DNA of 64,000 nt, from assembly GCA_019925095.2 (NCBI GenBank), contig CM034406.1, positions 14,666,388 to 14,730,387 on the forward strand, written 5' to 3'. The stretch's first letter is position 1, and every line of letters begins with the position of its first letter. Positions 23,764 to 36,659 of this stretch are shown here, piece by piece. Made by a program: the position numbers and the translations under genes. Origin of the DNA: Dendrolimus kikuchii (Eukaryota > Arthropoda > Insecta > Lepidoptera > Lasiocampidae). The notes below the pieces were generated by a model. It ran no database searches. It had not been told where the DNA came from and saw only the letters and a program-made list of their open reading frames with translations.

Positions 23764-24195
23764 TGCCTGAAGCGCACATACGCGGCGTCCATGCGCATTC
23801 TATATTCTTGAGGTTTCTAGCGTAAAAAGTCATCTTTTTGATGTCAAATAAAGTTCCATCATTGATATAATAGTGCACAAGAAAACCTGACGCGCATTTA
23901 AATGTCTCCAAATTGATCATCGGTATATCGTGAATCTGACGTTGGAAGAGCTCAAAGTCGATTGACCCTAGACGCTACCTTCAACATTTGTAAGGCTGAC
24001 ATTAGAAGGATCAACTAAGTTGATTTCTATTTGGTTTAAAGGTACAGAACTAAAATACAACAATATTTAATGATATTGAAAAACTCACTTTTATGTTTAC
24101 GTGGATCACTTTGGTTGCTTCATCCAAATTGAATCACTGCCTTAGACGCTTGACGTATGGACGCCATGCACAGCGTATGTGGGCCACGTCAGGCG
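23764..24195. repeat. Unit with inverted ends (CACATACGC / GGCGTCCAT)
   Basis: GCCTGAAGCGCACATACGCGGCGTCCATGCG at the left is an imperfect inverse of 24151-24195 (TGGACGCCATGCACAGCGTATGTGGGCC). Possibly a MITE of about 430 bp. Confidence 0.45.
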
Positions 24196-24589
24196 TCTGA
24201 GACAGCCCCAAATCTAAATTTTTTCTTGGGGGGCAAAAACTGAAAAATGCCGTCTTCGCTCGCCTATATTTTTAACTTAATCATTATCATAATTTCAGCC
24301 ATCAGAGGCCCGCCCACTCAAGGACTCGCGTGTGTCTATGGCTTTGGACCTATATCTACATGCCCCGTGAAAAGTAATTTATGTGCTTAAAGTACTGGAC
24401 ATCTCAGTGGTCAAAGTTGCGTTAATTATGAGTTGTGTATTTGTCTGCGAAGTTTGAATTTGCCGCCCTTCCGGAGTATGAGCCCCCGGCCTGCCCCCTA
24501 GATTCGGCTCTGGTCTGAGAAAGTCAACTATAATGCAGTTTCATGATATTCATTCGTTGGTGGCCTATAGCGTCATGCCGGAGAGAGCC

Positions 24590-25095
24590 TACAGCGATTG
24601 TAACAGCCCATCACCTAAAGCCGCATACTAAACTGGGAGTCGTAACCGTAACCGTTGCTGTAACTGTAACCAAGAATCTCGGTGTATACGTCGCTCGCGA
24701 GTACGAAGCGAGTGGCACTTTTGTAAATGTAAAATTTGCACGTTACTAGAACCAAAAATTACAGGTTAATAACGTAGCTCGCTAGTGCACCACGAGCGAT
24801 TCGCAGCGAGCCGACGATTGTCGGTTATTGTTGCGAATCAAATGCCGTGGCAGTCTGTCGTCAATAACAAAATGCCGCGCATCATAGGGCACTCGCGTTG
24901 CCCTCGCGAGCCACTTATAGACTAGAATCTCGTTACTGAATCTATTTGGTTACGATTACAAATGCTTGCTAATGAGTACGTAGCCAAAGGCGGCTCATTG
25001 GATGTCGCGAGCGAAGATCGTTTCACGCGTACACATTACAGCTCGTTACTGTATCCGCTCGGTTACAGTAACAGCTCGCAGATGAGTAAGCAGCT
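24590..25095. other. CpG-rich tract with GTAAC and CTCGCGAG motifs, nature unknown
   Basis: Repeated motifs CGTAACCGTAACCGTTGCTG, TCGCTCGCGAGTACGAAGCG, GCTCGTTACTG and GGTTACAGTAACAGCTCG set it apart from its AT-rich surroundings. No ORF of interest. Could be an old repeat or a CpG-rich regulatory patch. Confidence 0.4.
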
Positions 25096-25223
25096 TAACA
25101 GATCGTCAGGGCGGAGGACTTTATAAGAGTTTCTTTTTTGCGAAAATGGCTACGGAGTCCTGAAATACAGGAACTTAGACATTTTCTGACGGAAGTTTTG
25201 TAATATTTGGACTTAGTTATACA

Positions 25224-25946
25224 TGCATACATACATACATACATAATTTCACGCCAGTTCCCTTGCGGGGCAGGCACGAACAACAGAGCGCAATTTAGGC
25301 CCATTCTTACACACCTCACTTGCTTCTTTGACATTCATAACTCTTGTCATGCACACTCGTCTGTTCTTAAGGCTCCTGACATCACCCTCCGCTAGTACAC
25401 GTTCAATTTGATTATGGAAGGTGTGTCGTGGCCTTCCACGACTTCTGCATCCATCCACTTTTGCATTGTATATCTGTTTAGTCATTCATTCATCATGCAT
25501 TCTTTCCACATGCTCGAACCACCGGAGCATTCCTTTCCTTACCTTCATCCCGACACTTTCTTTCAGACCAACTCTCTTTCTTACTTCGGTATTATGGACG
25601 CGGTCCGCGAGCGTCACTCCGCAGATTTTGCGCAGTGCTTGCATCTCGACCGCGTTTACTCTACTTTCATGCTCTCTCTTCCATACCCAACTCTCGCTTC
25701 TATACGTGAGCGTAAGTACTAGCACCGCGTTGTGTATGGCGAGCTGGGCCTTCTGGCTGAGGTTCTTAGCGCCTAGAAGTTTACCTAACGCATCCATTCA
25801 AACTATTCCCCAAATTCACTCTTCTTTCTATATCAGCGGTGTACCTTCCATCCCTGCTAAAAGCACATCCAAGATATACAATCTCATTCACTTGCTCCAG
25901 CATAACATCATCGACCATTATCCTTACATTCGTTCTGGTTTCTTCT
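25224..25946 (-). mobile_element. LINE family R, longest copy (723 bp), reverse transcriptase thumb and C-terminus
   Basis: Flanked by CTTAGTTATACA (25212-25223 and 25947-25958). From the 5' side on the minus strand it reads VNEIVYLGCAFSRDGRY...DIERRVN, then, after a frameshift near 25795, LSQKAQLAIHNAVL, ESWVWKRE, and after a stop codon near 25485 MTKQIYNAKVDG to ARELA*. YLG...DGR...DI..R is the conserved thumb region of non-LTR reverse transcriptases. Dead copy, 5' truncated. Confidence 0.92.
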
Positions 25947-26544
25947 CTTAGTTATACAAACTAGCAAAAAGTCCACTGGGTATCAGTTTTGAGATAACGT
26001 TCACAAAAAGTTGTGAAGAGCGATCAAGGAAATACGTTAAAGATATTTCTGCTTACTGCGATAGAAGTAACCACAATGCAAACTGAAAATTTACTGAATT
26101 ATATTCAACTTGAATTACCTTCAATAGAAAATTGCAGAAATTTCCTGATTGCACAAAGTGCGCACACAGAACTGTAAACACTTTTTGATGTTTTTTTACT
26201 CTTTACGTTTTGTGTAGCCCTAATGATCATTTACGCAATTACGAAACAGACAAATTTCGTTGCCTTTTTATATATTTCTATATACGTAACTTTTATTATT
26301 ACGCGTTGAATGTACACGTGATTATGAAATATGCCATGAAAGTTCTAAAAATAACTTACATTACTTAATATACACACAAGTAGACTTGTGTGAGCCGGAT
26401 GCGCGTATTGAGGATTTCTCTATGATAATGTAGATTTAAATTTACTTTATTTATTTTAATGTTTTTATTCCATGTCTCAAAATTGATTTTAACATTCTAG
26501 ACACGGACCAATGAAAAATAAAAATATTTATAATATAACAGCCC

Positions 26545-26830
26545 ATAAACGTGCCACAATTAGGCTCGGGGCTCCTACTATTGGGCAACGGACAGCATAC
26601 CCACTAGGCCTGTCCAAGGCGGTTTAGCAGGTTTGACACATCGGTTATCATGATGCAGTGCAGTTTCATCACGATGTTTTCCTTAACCGTTGTTAGCACG
26701 TGGTAATTGTAACAATATGTACATTAGGTCTGAAGACTGCCTAAATGGTGCATGCGTTCTGGTTAGGATTCGAATCCGCGCCCTTTGAGTTTGGGACGCG
26801 TGCGCTACTACGATTTTACTACGACGAAAA
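26545..26830 (-). mobile_element. tRNA-derived SINE family T2
   Basis: The minus strand begins with a tRNA-like head: B box GGATTCGAATCC-like (GATTCGAATCC on plus, 26768-26778) and GCGCACGCGTCCCAAACTC. The body contains CATCACGATG and GCACGTGGTAATTGTAAC. The end AACAGCCCATAAACG is shared with the copy at 55.9 kb. Confidence 0.8.
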
Positions 26831-29300
26831 TAATATTTATGAAACAAATAATTTAATTAACCTTCAAAAGGGACCGCTCGTTTAAAATTTTATTTTTATT
26901 ATGTAATTTTAATACTCACTGAAGGTATTTAATGAGTAGTAATTATACTTTTGCTAATTGTATAAGTGTATGAATATGTATTTTGTATAATTGTTACAAT
27001 ACGTTTATTTGTTTCTTTAATACCCTTTATATTCTTGCAGAAGTAAATTTTAATGAAATTTAATACATATACCTATACATGTAGTTTATAAGAATAAGCT
27101 ACTATTGAGAATTAATTAAAATGCCAGGAAGAAGTTTAAGGAAGAGGGGTGAAAATCAAGTCTCCAAAATAATATTAAACTGAAACCCGATGGATATAAG
27201 GATAAAGGTAGAAGAAAGGACGTAGACTAGAATTGAGCAGTACAGAAAGAAATGACACAATTTTTTATATCCCTATATATGGCCATGGATGCGAAGGGAG
27301 GCCAACTTCAGGGCCTAGTCCCGCCTGCACGTGGGCGCGTAGGTCTGGTATCGGTACCTTAACTTCGACGAGAGAGAGTCGACGAACTAGCCATTAAATT
27401 TATCTGCGTCCCGACGAAGATACGCTTTGTTAGGACGCTACAGGATCTAGGAGAGAGTTACTGATACCGTGATGTCTTAGTGTGCAAGAACAGTACAGAT
27501 CCAGGGGAAGAGGGTAGCACCACTAAGTATAGCAGAGGTAAAGGTCCACTGTTACCCCCGTACCGGCCCCTTGCTACTATACAACTGCCATCTGCTACGA
27601 TACTATGTAAACTCTAAATGTTTTTGAAACGGAAAAAGAGAACCATAAGGAACTATTGTTCCGGTAATATATGAGTTCTCGTGTCAGCTGGAACCGAATG
27701 TTACCACATGAATACTATCGCGTATGTAAGTACAAAGTCACCTTACAATTTGATTATGATATTATTTAACATTACTAAATAACCTTAACGCCCTTCATGT
27801 GTTTTGAACATAAACTTTATAACATCAAAACAAACAAGTTTTTTTCATTGTTAAAGGTAAGTTTAAAAGACACACTCAAAGCTCCCTCCTCCTCACCTCG
27901 CCTCCCAAGGTGACTAGGTGAAACTGAGAAACATCTATCTTCACCTTTAATCACTTGTATGATGTCCTTCACTATTCTTTCTACGTCTTTTGCATAGCCA
28001 TGTATTGCTAGATCATCATCTTCATCATTTAGACTATAATATAATAAGAGGTAGCACTTCCCGGTGGAGCTTATTCCAATCTTCTCTATTCTGGGCAGGT
28101 TATTTCACTTTTTTGTAGGATACAACATGTATCTTTTCCTTTATTTTGTTGCCAAAATAAGTCGTTATTGCTACATACAGCCTAATAAAATTTGACGCGT
28201 AAGAATGTCGACAAACATACCTAAGCCCCTGTTGGATGTACCTAGGTCTCGACATGTTTACGCCGCATAGCTCGGTCCCGGGGTCTAGGTTTAAGCGGAA
28301 GATCAGCGTTGGTTTAATAGATCGACCTTTTGCTGAGCTTGATCCAATTTTTGGACTTATATCGATATATAAGTCGTTATATCGTGTTATTTTGTGGTTG
28401 TTTTACTTTTTGTATTGTTACTTTATTACTTTAAATGTGTTTGTCTCACTTGTGATCAGGTCCTAAAAATAAACATGTTTTCTTTCTTTCTTTCTTCTTC
28501 TTTCACTGCTTTCCTCTCCTCCTCCACTATAAGCAACGTTAAACAGCTCTTCGACTCATAGGGCCGGAGAACGTATTACACTTGATCTACCGAGAAGAAG
28601 TCTTCAGAACGTGTATGCTCCATTAGCCATCTGTCCCACGACGTGATCCACCAACTATATATTTCTAAAATCTTCATACCTTACTGATGATGCCCTTATT
28701 TCGGATTTAAATTTACGCGAGAAATGGGCTTTATATTCATACCTTTCTAACCCTGCAAGGTAACGATTTTTTACTTTATTTATTTCCTCTCAACAAAACA
28801 TAAGAGTAAAATAAAATAGTTGACGTGACGTTTAATGTGACATTCCTATTTTTATTGAAATTCATCGAAACATTTCAGAGTCTACGTATGAGAAACTTTC
28901 AGACCGAAACAAACAAAATTCTGAGAATTGAACATCGTATAAGTGGCAGATTTCACTTATATTCTTGTATTTATTTTGAAATCACGGATAATCTCAAATT
29001 TGGAATCGTACTTATATTAGAAGATATATCATATTATATAAGGAAATTCCTCTCTATACTTACTTTATTTGTTGAATTGACTTCGGGGTTGAGACTTTGG
29101 AACCATGGGGAGGGTGGCTTATCAATTTAGAGGAGAGAGTAGAGGAGAGTTTCCTGACACCATAATTAAAAGCAAACACATTTTTAAACCCGCGCTAGAT
29201 TAACTTTTGGTTACAATATGCTTAATATTGTTTATCAACAAGGCACTTGAATCGAAAAAATTCTTAGGAAAATATAGGACTTTAAAAGAGCGTGGTATTT
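26831..29300. other. Gene-free stretch
   Basis: 27270-27600 is less AT-rich (CCAACTTCAGGGCCTAGTCCCGCC) and 28220-28500 ends in (TTTC)n after a GTTTAAGCGG-containing segment; both look like retroelement remains without a readable frame. The rest is AT-rich. Confidence 0.45.
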
Positions 29301-29307
29301 GTATTTT

Positions 29308-29500
29308 TTTATTTTATTGCATGAGTTCAACAGATAGGCAGACGGCCCACCTGATGAAAAGCGGTTAGCAAACACCAAAAGTGCTGCTAATGCGCTGCTG
29401 CTCTCTAAAGGAAGACTGGAGCCTGGCCAATAACGCCGGAAACTCAAGCTTGTTATGGCCTGGCAGCCATCCAGACGGACAAATACCCTATCACCTGGCA
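29308..29500 (-). repeat. Retroposon family A, reverse, partial
   Basis: TTTTATTGCATGAGTTCAACAG, GCGCTGCTGCTCTCTAAAGG and the GGCAGCCATCCAGACGGAC core. Confidence 0.8.
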
Positions 29501-29509
29501 AATTGTATA

Positions 29510-31490
29510 GATGATAACTATTCAAGAAGTAGTCTGCAAAAGGAAATTGCGTTTGAAAGGTGCACGAATGACATGGTAACACTCGTTCCGTTGCTCGTAA
29601 CCGACAATAATATTTAGCCCGGAAAGTGGCTAATGTTAGTGCTATGACTCACCAGTGGTTCGATGCTCCCACCACAGGTGTAGTACGTTCTCATTGTACT
29701 TCCGACTTACAGCAGGTTCCTATATTTTACTATCTATGCTATATATATTTCATCTGAAGCTAATATATTAAGCAGATATATAATTTGAACTAGGATATGC
29801 CTGCAACTTCCTCCACACTTGATTTGAAATTCCCGTGGGATTCCCGGGATACAAAGTACCGCAATTTTTTTTTAAAGAACGTAAGCTATGCTATCGTTTT
29901 AATGAAACTGTGTCGGAATAATCTAATTTTTTGCACCCGAACAAGTACAAACCGCTCCCGGGAAAATTCCTGCGGGATTCCTGGGATAAAAAATATCACA
30001 CTTTTTATTACATAAAACTTGCTATCGATCAGTAAAAAATCACTTTGAATTCGTTTTATTTAAATGTATCCATTCTAAATCATTCTTAGAAAAATTCACG
30101 TAAGATTCTTGGGATTAAAAGCAGCTCAGATTTTAAGTCTAAGAATTTGCTGTTGATCAGCGAAAATCGCATCGAAATCGGCCTAGTAGTTTTTACGTGA
30201 ATCCCGAACAAATAGATAAACACAAGAAATCTAAAAAAAAATGTATCGTGTATATCGTTTATAAAGTATATTCCAGTTGATTTTTTTAATAACTTTAATG
30301 TACAGACACGGCATGTTTAGAATTTTAACATTTTAACACACCAATTCGGCGAACACGTCACACTCCTCTACTGCACGTACCTTCTCACTGAACGAATTAT
30401 GCCAGCAAAAGCATATTTACCCGAATTGCTAAGACTTGCATTACCAAATTTAGTGATATTGACTTGTTTTGTTACTCTAAACTCTCTCAATTGTCGATTT
30501 TATTCAACGACTATACTATTACAGTTGGTCGAGAACTTAGCCGTGGGTATTTTATAAGTAAGAGCTAATTAGCTGTGTTTTAAAATAGCTTACACTGATT
30601 TTTTTTTACAATAATAATATTTAAAGCAAAATATAACTAACTTGAAATTAAATTAATATGTGTGTAAAAATTTAATGTAAAATATGTTTATATGGATCGC
30701 TTTAGTTGATAAATCCAAATTGAAAGACAGAAATGAAACGTCTAATATTGGCTTAATCATAAGGTAGCAAATATAATGCATGGAGTTTATGTAAAACTTT
30801 AACCGTTTTCGAATCGTTTGAAGACTGCATTTTGACTTTTTTTCTTAAAAACCTATAATTACATGATTTAAGTTGCATAAAATATTAGACTAACTTCTGT
30901 AGATGTATTTAATTAAAATTCGATTTAAAATATTTCTAATCACTGATATAAATAAAAACTGAAATTGTCATTAGAAAATTATTATATTTGTTTTACTCGG
31001 AAACATTGTTGCAATAAAAAAAACGAACGCAAAACAAATGGAGAAATGGAAACAGACAATCGTAGTAGGTTATTATTTCGAAAGATTGCGTACACGATGA
31101 CGAATATTAGATTTGAAATGTCGAAATAACAGCCTTATTTTATCTTGCGGTGTTTTTCGGGAGTATTTGGTAAAATTACTACGCCGCAACATTGAGGCGA
31201 GGCGAGACAGCCACAACGGCACACAACAACGATTTGATTTTATTTTGATATACATAAAATGAAATCGTCACGCCCGTCCGTCCGTCTGTCAATGGTTCCT
31301 TGTACCAGGTATGGTATGTTACAGTCATTTTTTTTCATTACTGCTTGGTCCATATGGACGAGCTTTAATAGAAAGGTCTGTGGAGAGTAGCGTCGCCAGG
31401 TGTCGATTTACAGGGGTCTGGGGACGCGTCCCGATTTGCACCTAATCGGGACTCTAAAAGTCCCGATAAATCATTAAATTGATTACAAAC
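29510..31490. other. Gene-free stretch
   Basis: 29800-30240 contains three spaced copies of a TGCGGGATTCCTGGGAT-type motif typical of decayed insect repeats. 31080-31480 is unique-looking. No exon was recognised. Confidence 0.45.
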
Positions 31491-31494
31491 CAAA

Positions 31495-32113
31495 TTGTAT
31501 GTCTTTCAAGACCACGGGCCATAAAAATGGCCCGGACTTTTGGAGTCCTTGCGTGGGGCCATGGGAAGGCCAACACGTAGAGGCCCCTTGACAAATTTAA
31601 TGTAAATGTGGCGTGAAACTGACCGGCGATTATTCCTGTCTACTCTATATAGTAATGCATCCAAGGACAAACCCCGGCCAGTGTAGGACTATTGTGGGAA
31701 ATGAGGACAAAAAGTACCGGGCTATTGTGGTGAACTGCTAATGGTACTAGGGGTCTGGGAATATGGGGACTATGGCGTCTGCCCGTCGCAATGTTCAGGG
31801 AACATGGAAAAATGGGCAGACGGTGACTCGCCACTCCCTGCATGGGCCTCAAAAAATGCCATAGAAGACAGGGGCAACGTGGGTGTGAGTGGCTAAGGGG
31901 TGTAGAGAGGTGGGCAGCAGGTTCACCGAAGCTACTTCTGACGTGATACCATTTATCACTTCCACCCCTGGAGCTTGAGTCTTAGCTCTAGCGATCTCCA
32001 TTTCATGCCGGCCAGCTAAGGCAAGTACGGAGGCGGGGGCCTTGCCTTGTCCCCCGGAGCCAGGTACGAGGTGTCGCTACTCACCTAAGGCTTCGCCACA
32101 AACCATTATTATT
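31495..32113 (+). repeat. Retroposon family Z, longest copy (about 620 bp)
   Basis: Runs from CAAGACCACGGGCCATAAAAATGG through ACCGGCGATTATTCCTGTC to a GC-rich end CTAAGGCTTCGCCACAAACC followed by (ATT)n. Copies at 22.4 and 39.2 kb share its first half. Probably the 3' end of a LINE with a trinucleotide tail; no intact frame was recognised. Confidence 0.65.
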
Positions 32114-32319
32114 AGAAAATTTAGAATTAGAAGAACTTAAACCTTATTTTTCTTAAAAACCTTCTATTTTGTTTGTCCCGATTAATTAAATCCCGATTTA
32201 TTTTACTTTCTATCCTGATTTGAAACAAATTAAACCTGACAATATTAGTGGAGATCAAATTGACTATATATAAAATATAAATATAGTGGACATTAATTTT
32301 CTTATAATAATATTTTATT

Positions 32320-32659
32320 ATAAGAAGAGTGTCGGAGTGAAGGTAAGGAAAGGAATGCTCCGGTGGTTCGGGCATGTGGAAAGAATGCATGATGAAAGAA
32401 TGACTAAATAGATATACAATGCAAAAGTGGATGGATGCAGAAGTCGTGGAAGGCCACGACATACCTTCCATGATCAAATTGATCGTGTACTAGCAGAAGG
32501 TGATGTCAGGAGCCTTAAGAACAGACGAGCGTGCATGACAAGAGTTATGAATGTCAAAGAAGCAAGTGAGGTGTGTAAGAATAAGCCTAAATGGCGCTCT
32601 GTTGGTCGTGCCTACCCCGCAAGGGAACTGGCGTGAAGTTATGTATGTATGTATGTATG
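32320..32659 (+). mobile_element. LINE family R, 5'-truncated copy
   Basis: Flanked by TAATATTTTATT (32308-32319 and 32660-32671). It encodes the same tail (GMLRWFGHVERMHDE, a stop, then a continuing frame to ARELA*) and ends in (TATG)n. Confidence 0.9.
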
Positions 32660-32748
32660 TAATATTTTATTTACAATAACAACACGCTCAGAATACTCTT
32701 TCTGTATTCTGAGACAATATGTTATAATGCAAGGACAAATTAATATAG

Positions 32749-32999
32749 GCTACGTTCCATTAGAGACACAACGACCACGTTCACGACCGCGATTTTATCC
32801 GTTCCAGCTGCTTGCCGGCGTAACGATCGTAAACCCAAGTGGAACGGTTATTCGACCCACCTCTTGACATGGGTCGTTGTGTGATCGAAAATGATGACGT
32901 CAGTAGTGTCATTTTCGCCACAACCACAACGAACGCGGTCGCCTTGTGGAACGGCTAATGGAGCATTTTGGACATTGTGAGCTACTAATGGAACGTGCT
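32749..32999 (+). mobile_element. MITE family M1, copy 2
   Basis: Inverted ends GCTACGTTCCATTAG and CTAATGGAACGTGC; core TCGACCCACCTCTTGACATGGGTCG-like. About 250 bp, no ORF. Confidence 0.78.
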
Positions 33000-33374
33000 G
33001 GTAGAGTGAAAAAATAAAAGAAGTACGACAAACGTCAATCATAAGAAGTAAATTTGACAAAGAGGTTGATTCCAACAGAGTTCATATGGTTGTATACAAT
33101 TATGACTGAGATTTTATTTTACAAGGTTGTGAAGCGTATATTTAAACAGTTCTTAAACATTATGAAGATATACTTTAATGTTCTTTAATGACGTTTTATT
33201 TTATTCACAATTGTAGAATAGTGTTACCTTCTAGCTTTTGAACTATTTACTAATGAAAAATGCAGACAGTATTTGAGGTCGTAGAGTTTCAAAATTATTT
33301 AAAGAAATTGATTTGGACAATATTCGTTGAGTAGCCCAGAGGCAATAAAGATACTAACGATCTTATACTATTGT

Positions 33375-33453
33375 ATTAGAGTAAGTTTGTAGGCTTCTTT
33401 AAAGTTTGTAAAGAACCCTATATATTTACTCTAACTCAATATGAATAAGACCG
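33375..33453 (+). repeat. Fold-back MITE family M2, copy 2
   Basis: TTAGAGTAAGTTTGTAGGCTTC on the left and TTTACTCTAACTCAATATGAATAAGACC on the right; left arm shortened. Confidence 0.65.
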
Positions 33454-33539
33454 TTAGCCTTTTTTACAACAAGTGTTGGAAAACAATCAAATTCATAATT
33501 CATAGTTCTCTCACTGTTATTTTTTTTGGATCCGATACG

Positions 33540-33720
33540 GTAGGGTGGGCTTTTAATCTATACTATACATACGTCAGTATGGCGATCCAGCGAGGAAACG
33601 TCGCCAGCTTTCTGGGCACCTTACTCGTAGAAGATTGTGATCTGGGCTCAGTATTCTACTTATAGTCTTGAGGGACTATGAGTAGAATACAATACAAATA
33701 AGTTAAGTTTTCTTGCATTG
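33540..33720 (+). pseudogene. LINE ORF fragment (IQRGNVAS motif)
   Basis: Frame MAIQRGNVASFLGTLLVED then DLGSVFYL and a stop. It matches the fragment at 39.6 kb; the (A)IQRGN.AS motif is common near the end of some lepidopteran LINE polyproteins. 5' truncated. Confidence 0.6.
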
Positions 33721-33737
33721 TATTCGATTATATTTAA

Positions 33738-33914
33738 TCTATACTAATATTATAAAGAGGTAAAATTTGTGAGTTTGTGACGTTGTATGGGGTAATCTCT
33801 GGATCTACTAAACCGATTTTAAAAACTGTTGGAAAGCTACATAGGCTATATAACATGACACTATATACCATGGAACCCGGACAGAGCGCGGGTAAAACCA
33901 CGCCGGGCCGCTAG
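33738..33914 (+). mobile_element. Non-autonomous Helitron-like element (177 bp)
   Basis: Begins TCTATACTAATATTATAAAG and ends GGGCCGCTAG, inserted between A (33737) and T (33915), as Helitrons do. A short GC hairpin (GGTAAAACC within CGCGGGTAAAACCACG) lies just before the end. Confidence 0.75.
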
Positions 33915-34354
33915 TGATTTAGTAAGAAAAGAAAGGTTTTAAAGAACAAATTATTTCAAAATCTACGCTTGTTAGCCTATAATGTAAGAGTTGCTAAATT
34001 CAGTAGACGCATTATTAGCATTTGACTGTTGTTTTTCATTGTTACACCCACAAAATATCTACTTTTAGGGATAATCTATACCAACAAATAAAATTTATTA
34101 ATTAATTAATTTAGATTTTTAGCGTGTTTGTCTCGAATAGAATAGAATATTTTTGGGTTTAAAACAGAAACTTAAGTTTTCGTTTATGTCCTGTTTTGAT
34201 AGTTGCAGGGTTAAGGAGATATGAGTATATATTATTCTATTTCTGCAGTCTATTGGGTATCATAACTAACAAGCCACGTTTGTTTTGGCCTCGTGCGAAC
34301 AAAGGCGACAATTAATAATGCTACTCCACAAGAATCTTACTAAAAAGACACATG

Positions 34355-34600
34355 TTTTTTTTTTTTTTATTGCAGGAGATCAGCAGACAGGCAGACGGCG
34401 CACTTGATGGAAAGCGGTTACCATCGCCTATGGACATTTGCAACACCAAGTTGCTGCAAATGCGCTGCTGCTCTCTTAAGGGAAACTGGAACCTGGTCAC
34501 TAATGCCGGAACACAACTCAAGGTTGTTATGGCGACATACTTTACACCAGGGGTGGTAGCCATCCAGTCGGGCAAATGCCCTACCACCTGGCAATGTATT
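34355..34600 (-). repeat. Retroposon family A, reverse copy
   Basis: Starts TTTTTTTATTGCAGGAGATCAG and ends at CCTACCACCTGGC; 5' part missing. Confidence 0.85.
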
Positions 34601-34702
34601 TACTTTGACCATTATAATATTATATAGTTGTTGTCTTGAAACGGCTTCAATATTTTTCAAACTTTTGACTAATAAACTTTAGAGACATTAAAATTTATAA
34701 TT

Positions 34703-34788
34703 AGGTCTTATTGATATTGAGTTAGACCTTAGAGTATTAAGGACCTTAAAGAAGCCTACAAACTTACTCTATCAATATGACTAAGACC
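34703..34788 (-). repeat. Fold-back MITE family M2, copy 3
   Basis: GGTCTTATTGATATTGAGTTAG and ACTCTATCAATATGACTAAGACC; shares GAAGCCTACAAACTTACTCT with copy 2 in reverse. Confidence 0.68.
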
Positions 34789-35164
34789 GTTTCTCTAGCC
34801 TTAGTAGTTTAGGAGATAATGATCTGTGACGCTGATGACACAGAGAAACAGACTCCGAAGTGAGACAGCCAATAATGGCAGACATAGTAGTAAGGTATAG
34901 TATACGCGCAAAACTTAAATATGCCTCGAAAACTAATGCAGGGAGGGCCAATGGGCAGCAATTATGCTCACCTTTGCAACCTGTTACCTGTCAAAGCCAC
35001 CACGGTTCGAGATTCAGAATATCCAAACCTTCTGTAGGGTACTTGCACATAAAATTTTTTAGTCTTTATTCTATGTGGTAGGACTGGTGATCATGGGCTC
35101 TTAGTCTATAATATATTTGTATAGATTTGCGTTTAATTAACTACTGTGTCGCCTGTTTTTAAAT

Positions 35165-35335
35165 GATGACGTGGTTTGCCATGGAGTATGCTTACCTAGA
35201 AAATCACTCGTAACTGAAGACTCCCATATTGTATTTGTCAGGAAAAACAAAATCCGGCAACTTATTCCATTCTTTGACAGTGCGCACCGGAAAAGTTAAG
35301 GAGAACCGTTTCATTAGAAACAACAAAAGGTTAGT
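35165..35335 (-). pseudogene. LINE reverse transcriptase C-terminal fragment, same family as 10.6 kb
   Basis: On the minus strand VRTVKEWNKLPDFVFPDKYN lines up with the fragment at 10.6 kb, but stops interrupt the rest. Confidence 0.7.
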
Positions 35336-35393
35336 CAGTCAGGTGGTGTTTCTACCTTGTAAAGATAACAGAATAAAGATAAAACGGAAAAGG

Positions 35394-35702
35394 GGGGAAC
35401 GGAGAAAGAATACAATATCCTGCGGCGGGGCGGACTGTCATAAGAGGCGACAAAACAACCCACAGCCAGGTGGTAGGTAGGGCATTTGCCCGACTGGATG
35501 GCTACCACCTCTGGTCTAAAAGTATGTCGCCATAACAACCTTTGTGTTGTGTTCCGGCATTAGTGACCAGGTTCCAGTCTCCCTTAAGAGAGCAGCAGCG
35601 CATTTGTAGCACCTTTGGTGTTGCAAATGTCCATAGGCGATGGTAACCGCTTTCCATCAAGTGAATCATCTGCCTGTCTGCTGAACTCCTGCAATAAAAA
35701 AA
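35394..35702 (+). repeat. Retroposon family A, full length
   Basis: GGGGGAACGGAGAAAGAATAC to GAACTCCTGCAATAAAAAAAATAC. Confidence 0.88.
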
Positions 35703-36659
35703 ATACATTTCCTAGGACGCCCCCCTTTACTCAGATTTGGTATGTTATGGACGTTTATTACACCTGGCCCCGAGTCTGCACTCAAGTTGGCAATCGAATC
35801 GAATTGGAATCGTCTTTAAACCAACTCGGCTGAGACGGATTTAGTGTGAATTTTAGATGCAGCCGAATGGATATCGACTCATACTGTGTTGAAATAGACC
35901 TCTCATTTCAACAAGAATCTTTTTGCAGGGCGTTTTCTACATTTGAATTCTATTAGAATATAGTACGTCTGTTTCTCTTGTTATTAGGTTTCCAAGTGAA
36001 CCGCAATGCCCTACGCGTATGTAAAATGTAGGAATAAAAACTGCTAATATTCATGTTATGTGCTGTATTATTTCCCGGTCTATAACCAACTTACTGGCAT
36101 GGTGTTTTTTGTGAAAGTTACAAGCTTAGGGGTGTGGCAGCTTGTAGTGCGACTGAGAACTTGTGCGAGTCTGAAAAGCAGCCGAGTCAAAACGCAATAT
36201 ATGGCTCAATCCACTGCATACGTACCCCGTGAACCTTATAACTTGTCTTCTGGGCAATGAAGTGTACTAACTTCAAGGACGTATTTAAGTTTCGTACTGT
36301 TTAGTACCCTAAAAATCGTGAATATTGTTTTAGAAAATCCTCCCTTTTCCAACAACATACTAGGACTACATAAACTTACTAGCGCGTATCATATTGCGTG
36401 GTGTATTTGCCGATTTGTTGGTTAGCTAGCTACGTACCTTCTGCAAAACATGTCAGAAAAATAAGAACCCTATGTGTTTGAATTAGAGGCTGTATTTAGT
36501 TTCAATCCTTAGCATTATACGTTAATACTGTGCCGTAAATCCGTATCTATTTACCTAATTTACGATTGTGAAATAATATTAGTAGGTAACTACGACTTGC
36601 TTCATGACTTTATACAACAGAGAACCTCGATAATTAAAACACCGAAAATTTTCATCCAT

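Noticed and set aside
25421..25951. 176-codon plus-strand ORF
   Set aside because: Antisense shadow of the LINE family R copy, whose real frame is on the minus strand.
28825..29130. 101-codon plus-strand ORF
   Set aside because: AT-driven composition, no splice context and no recognisable family.
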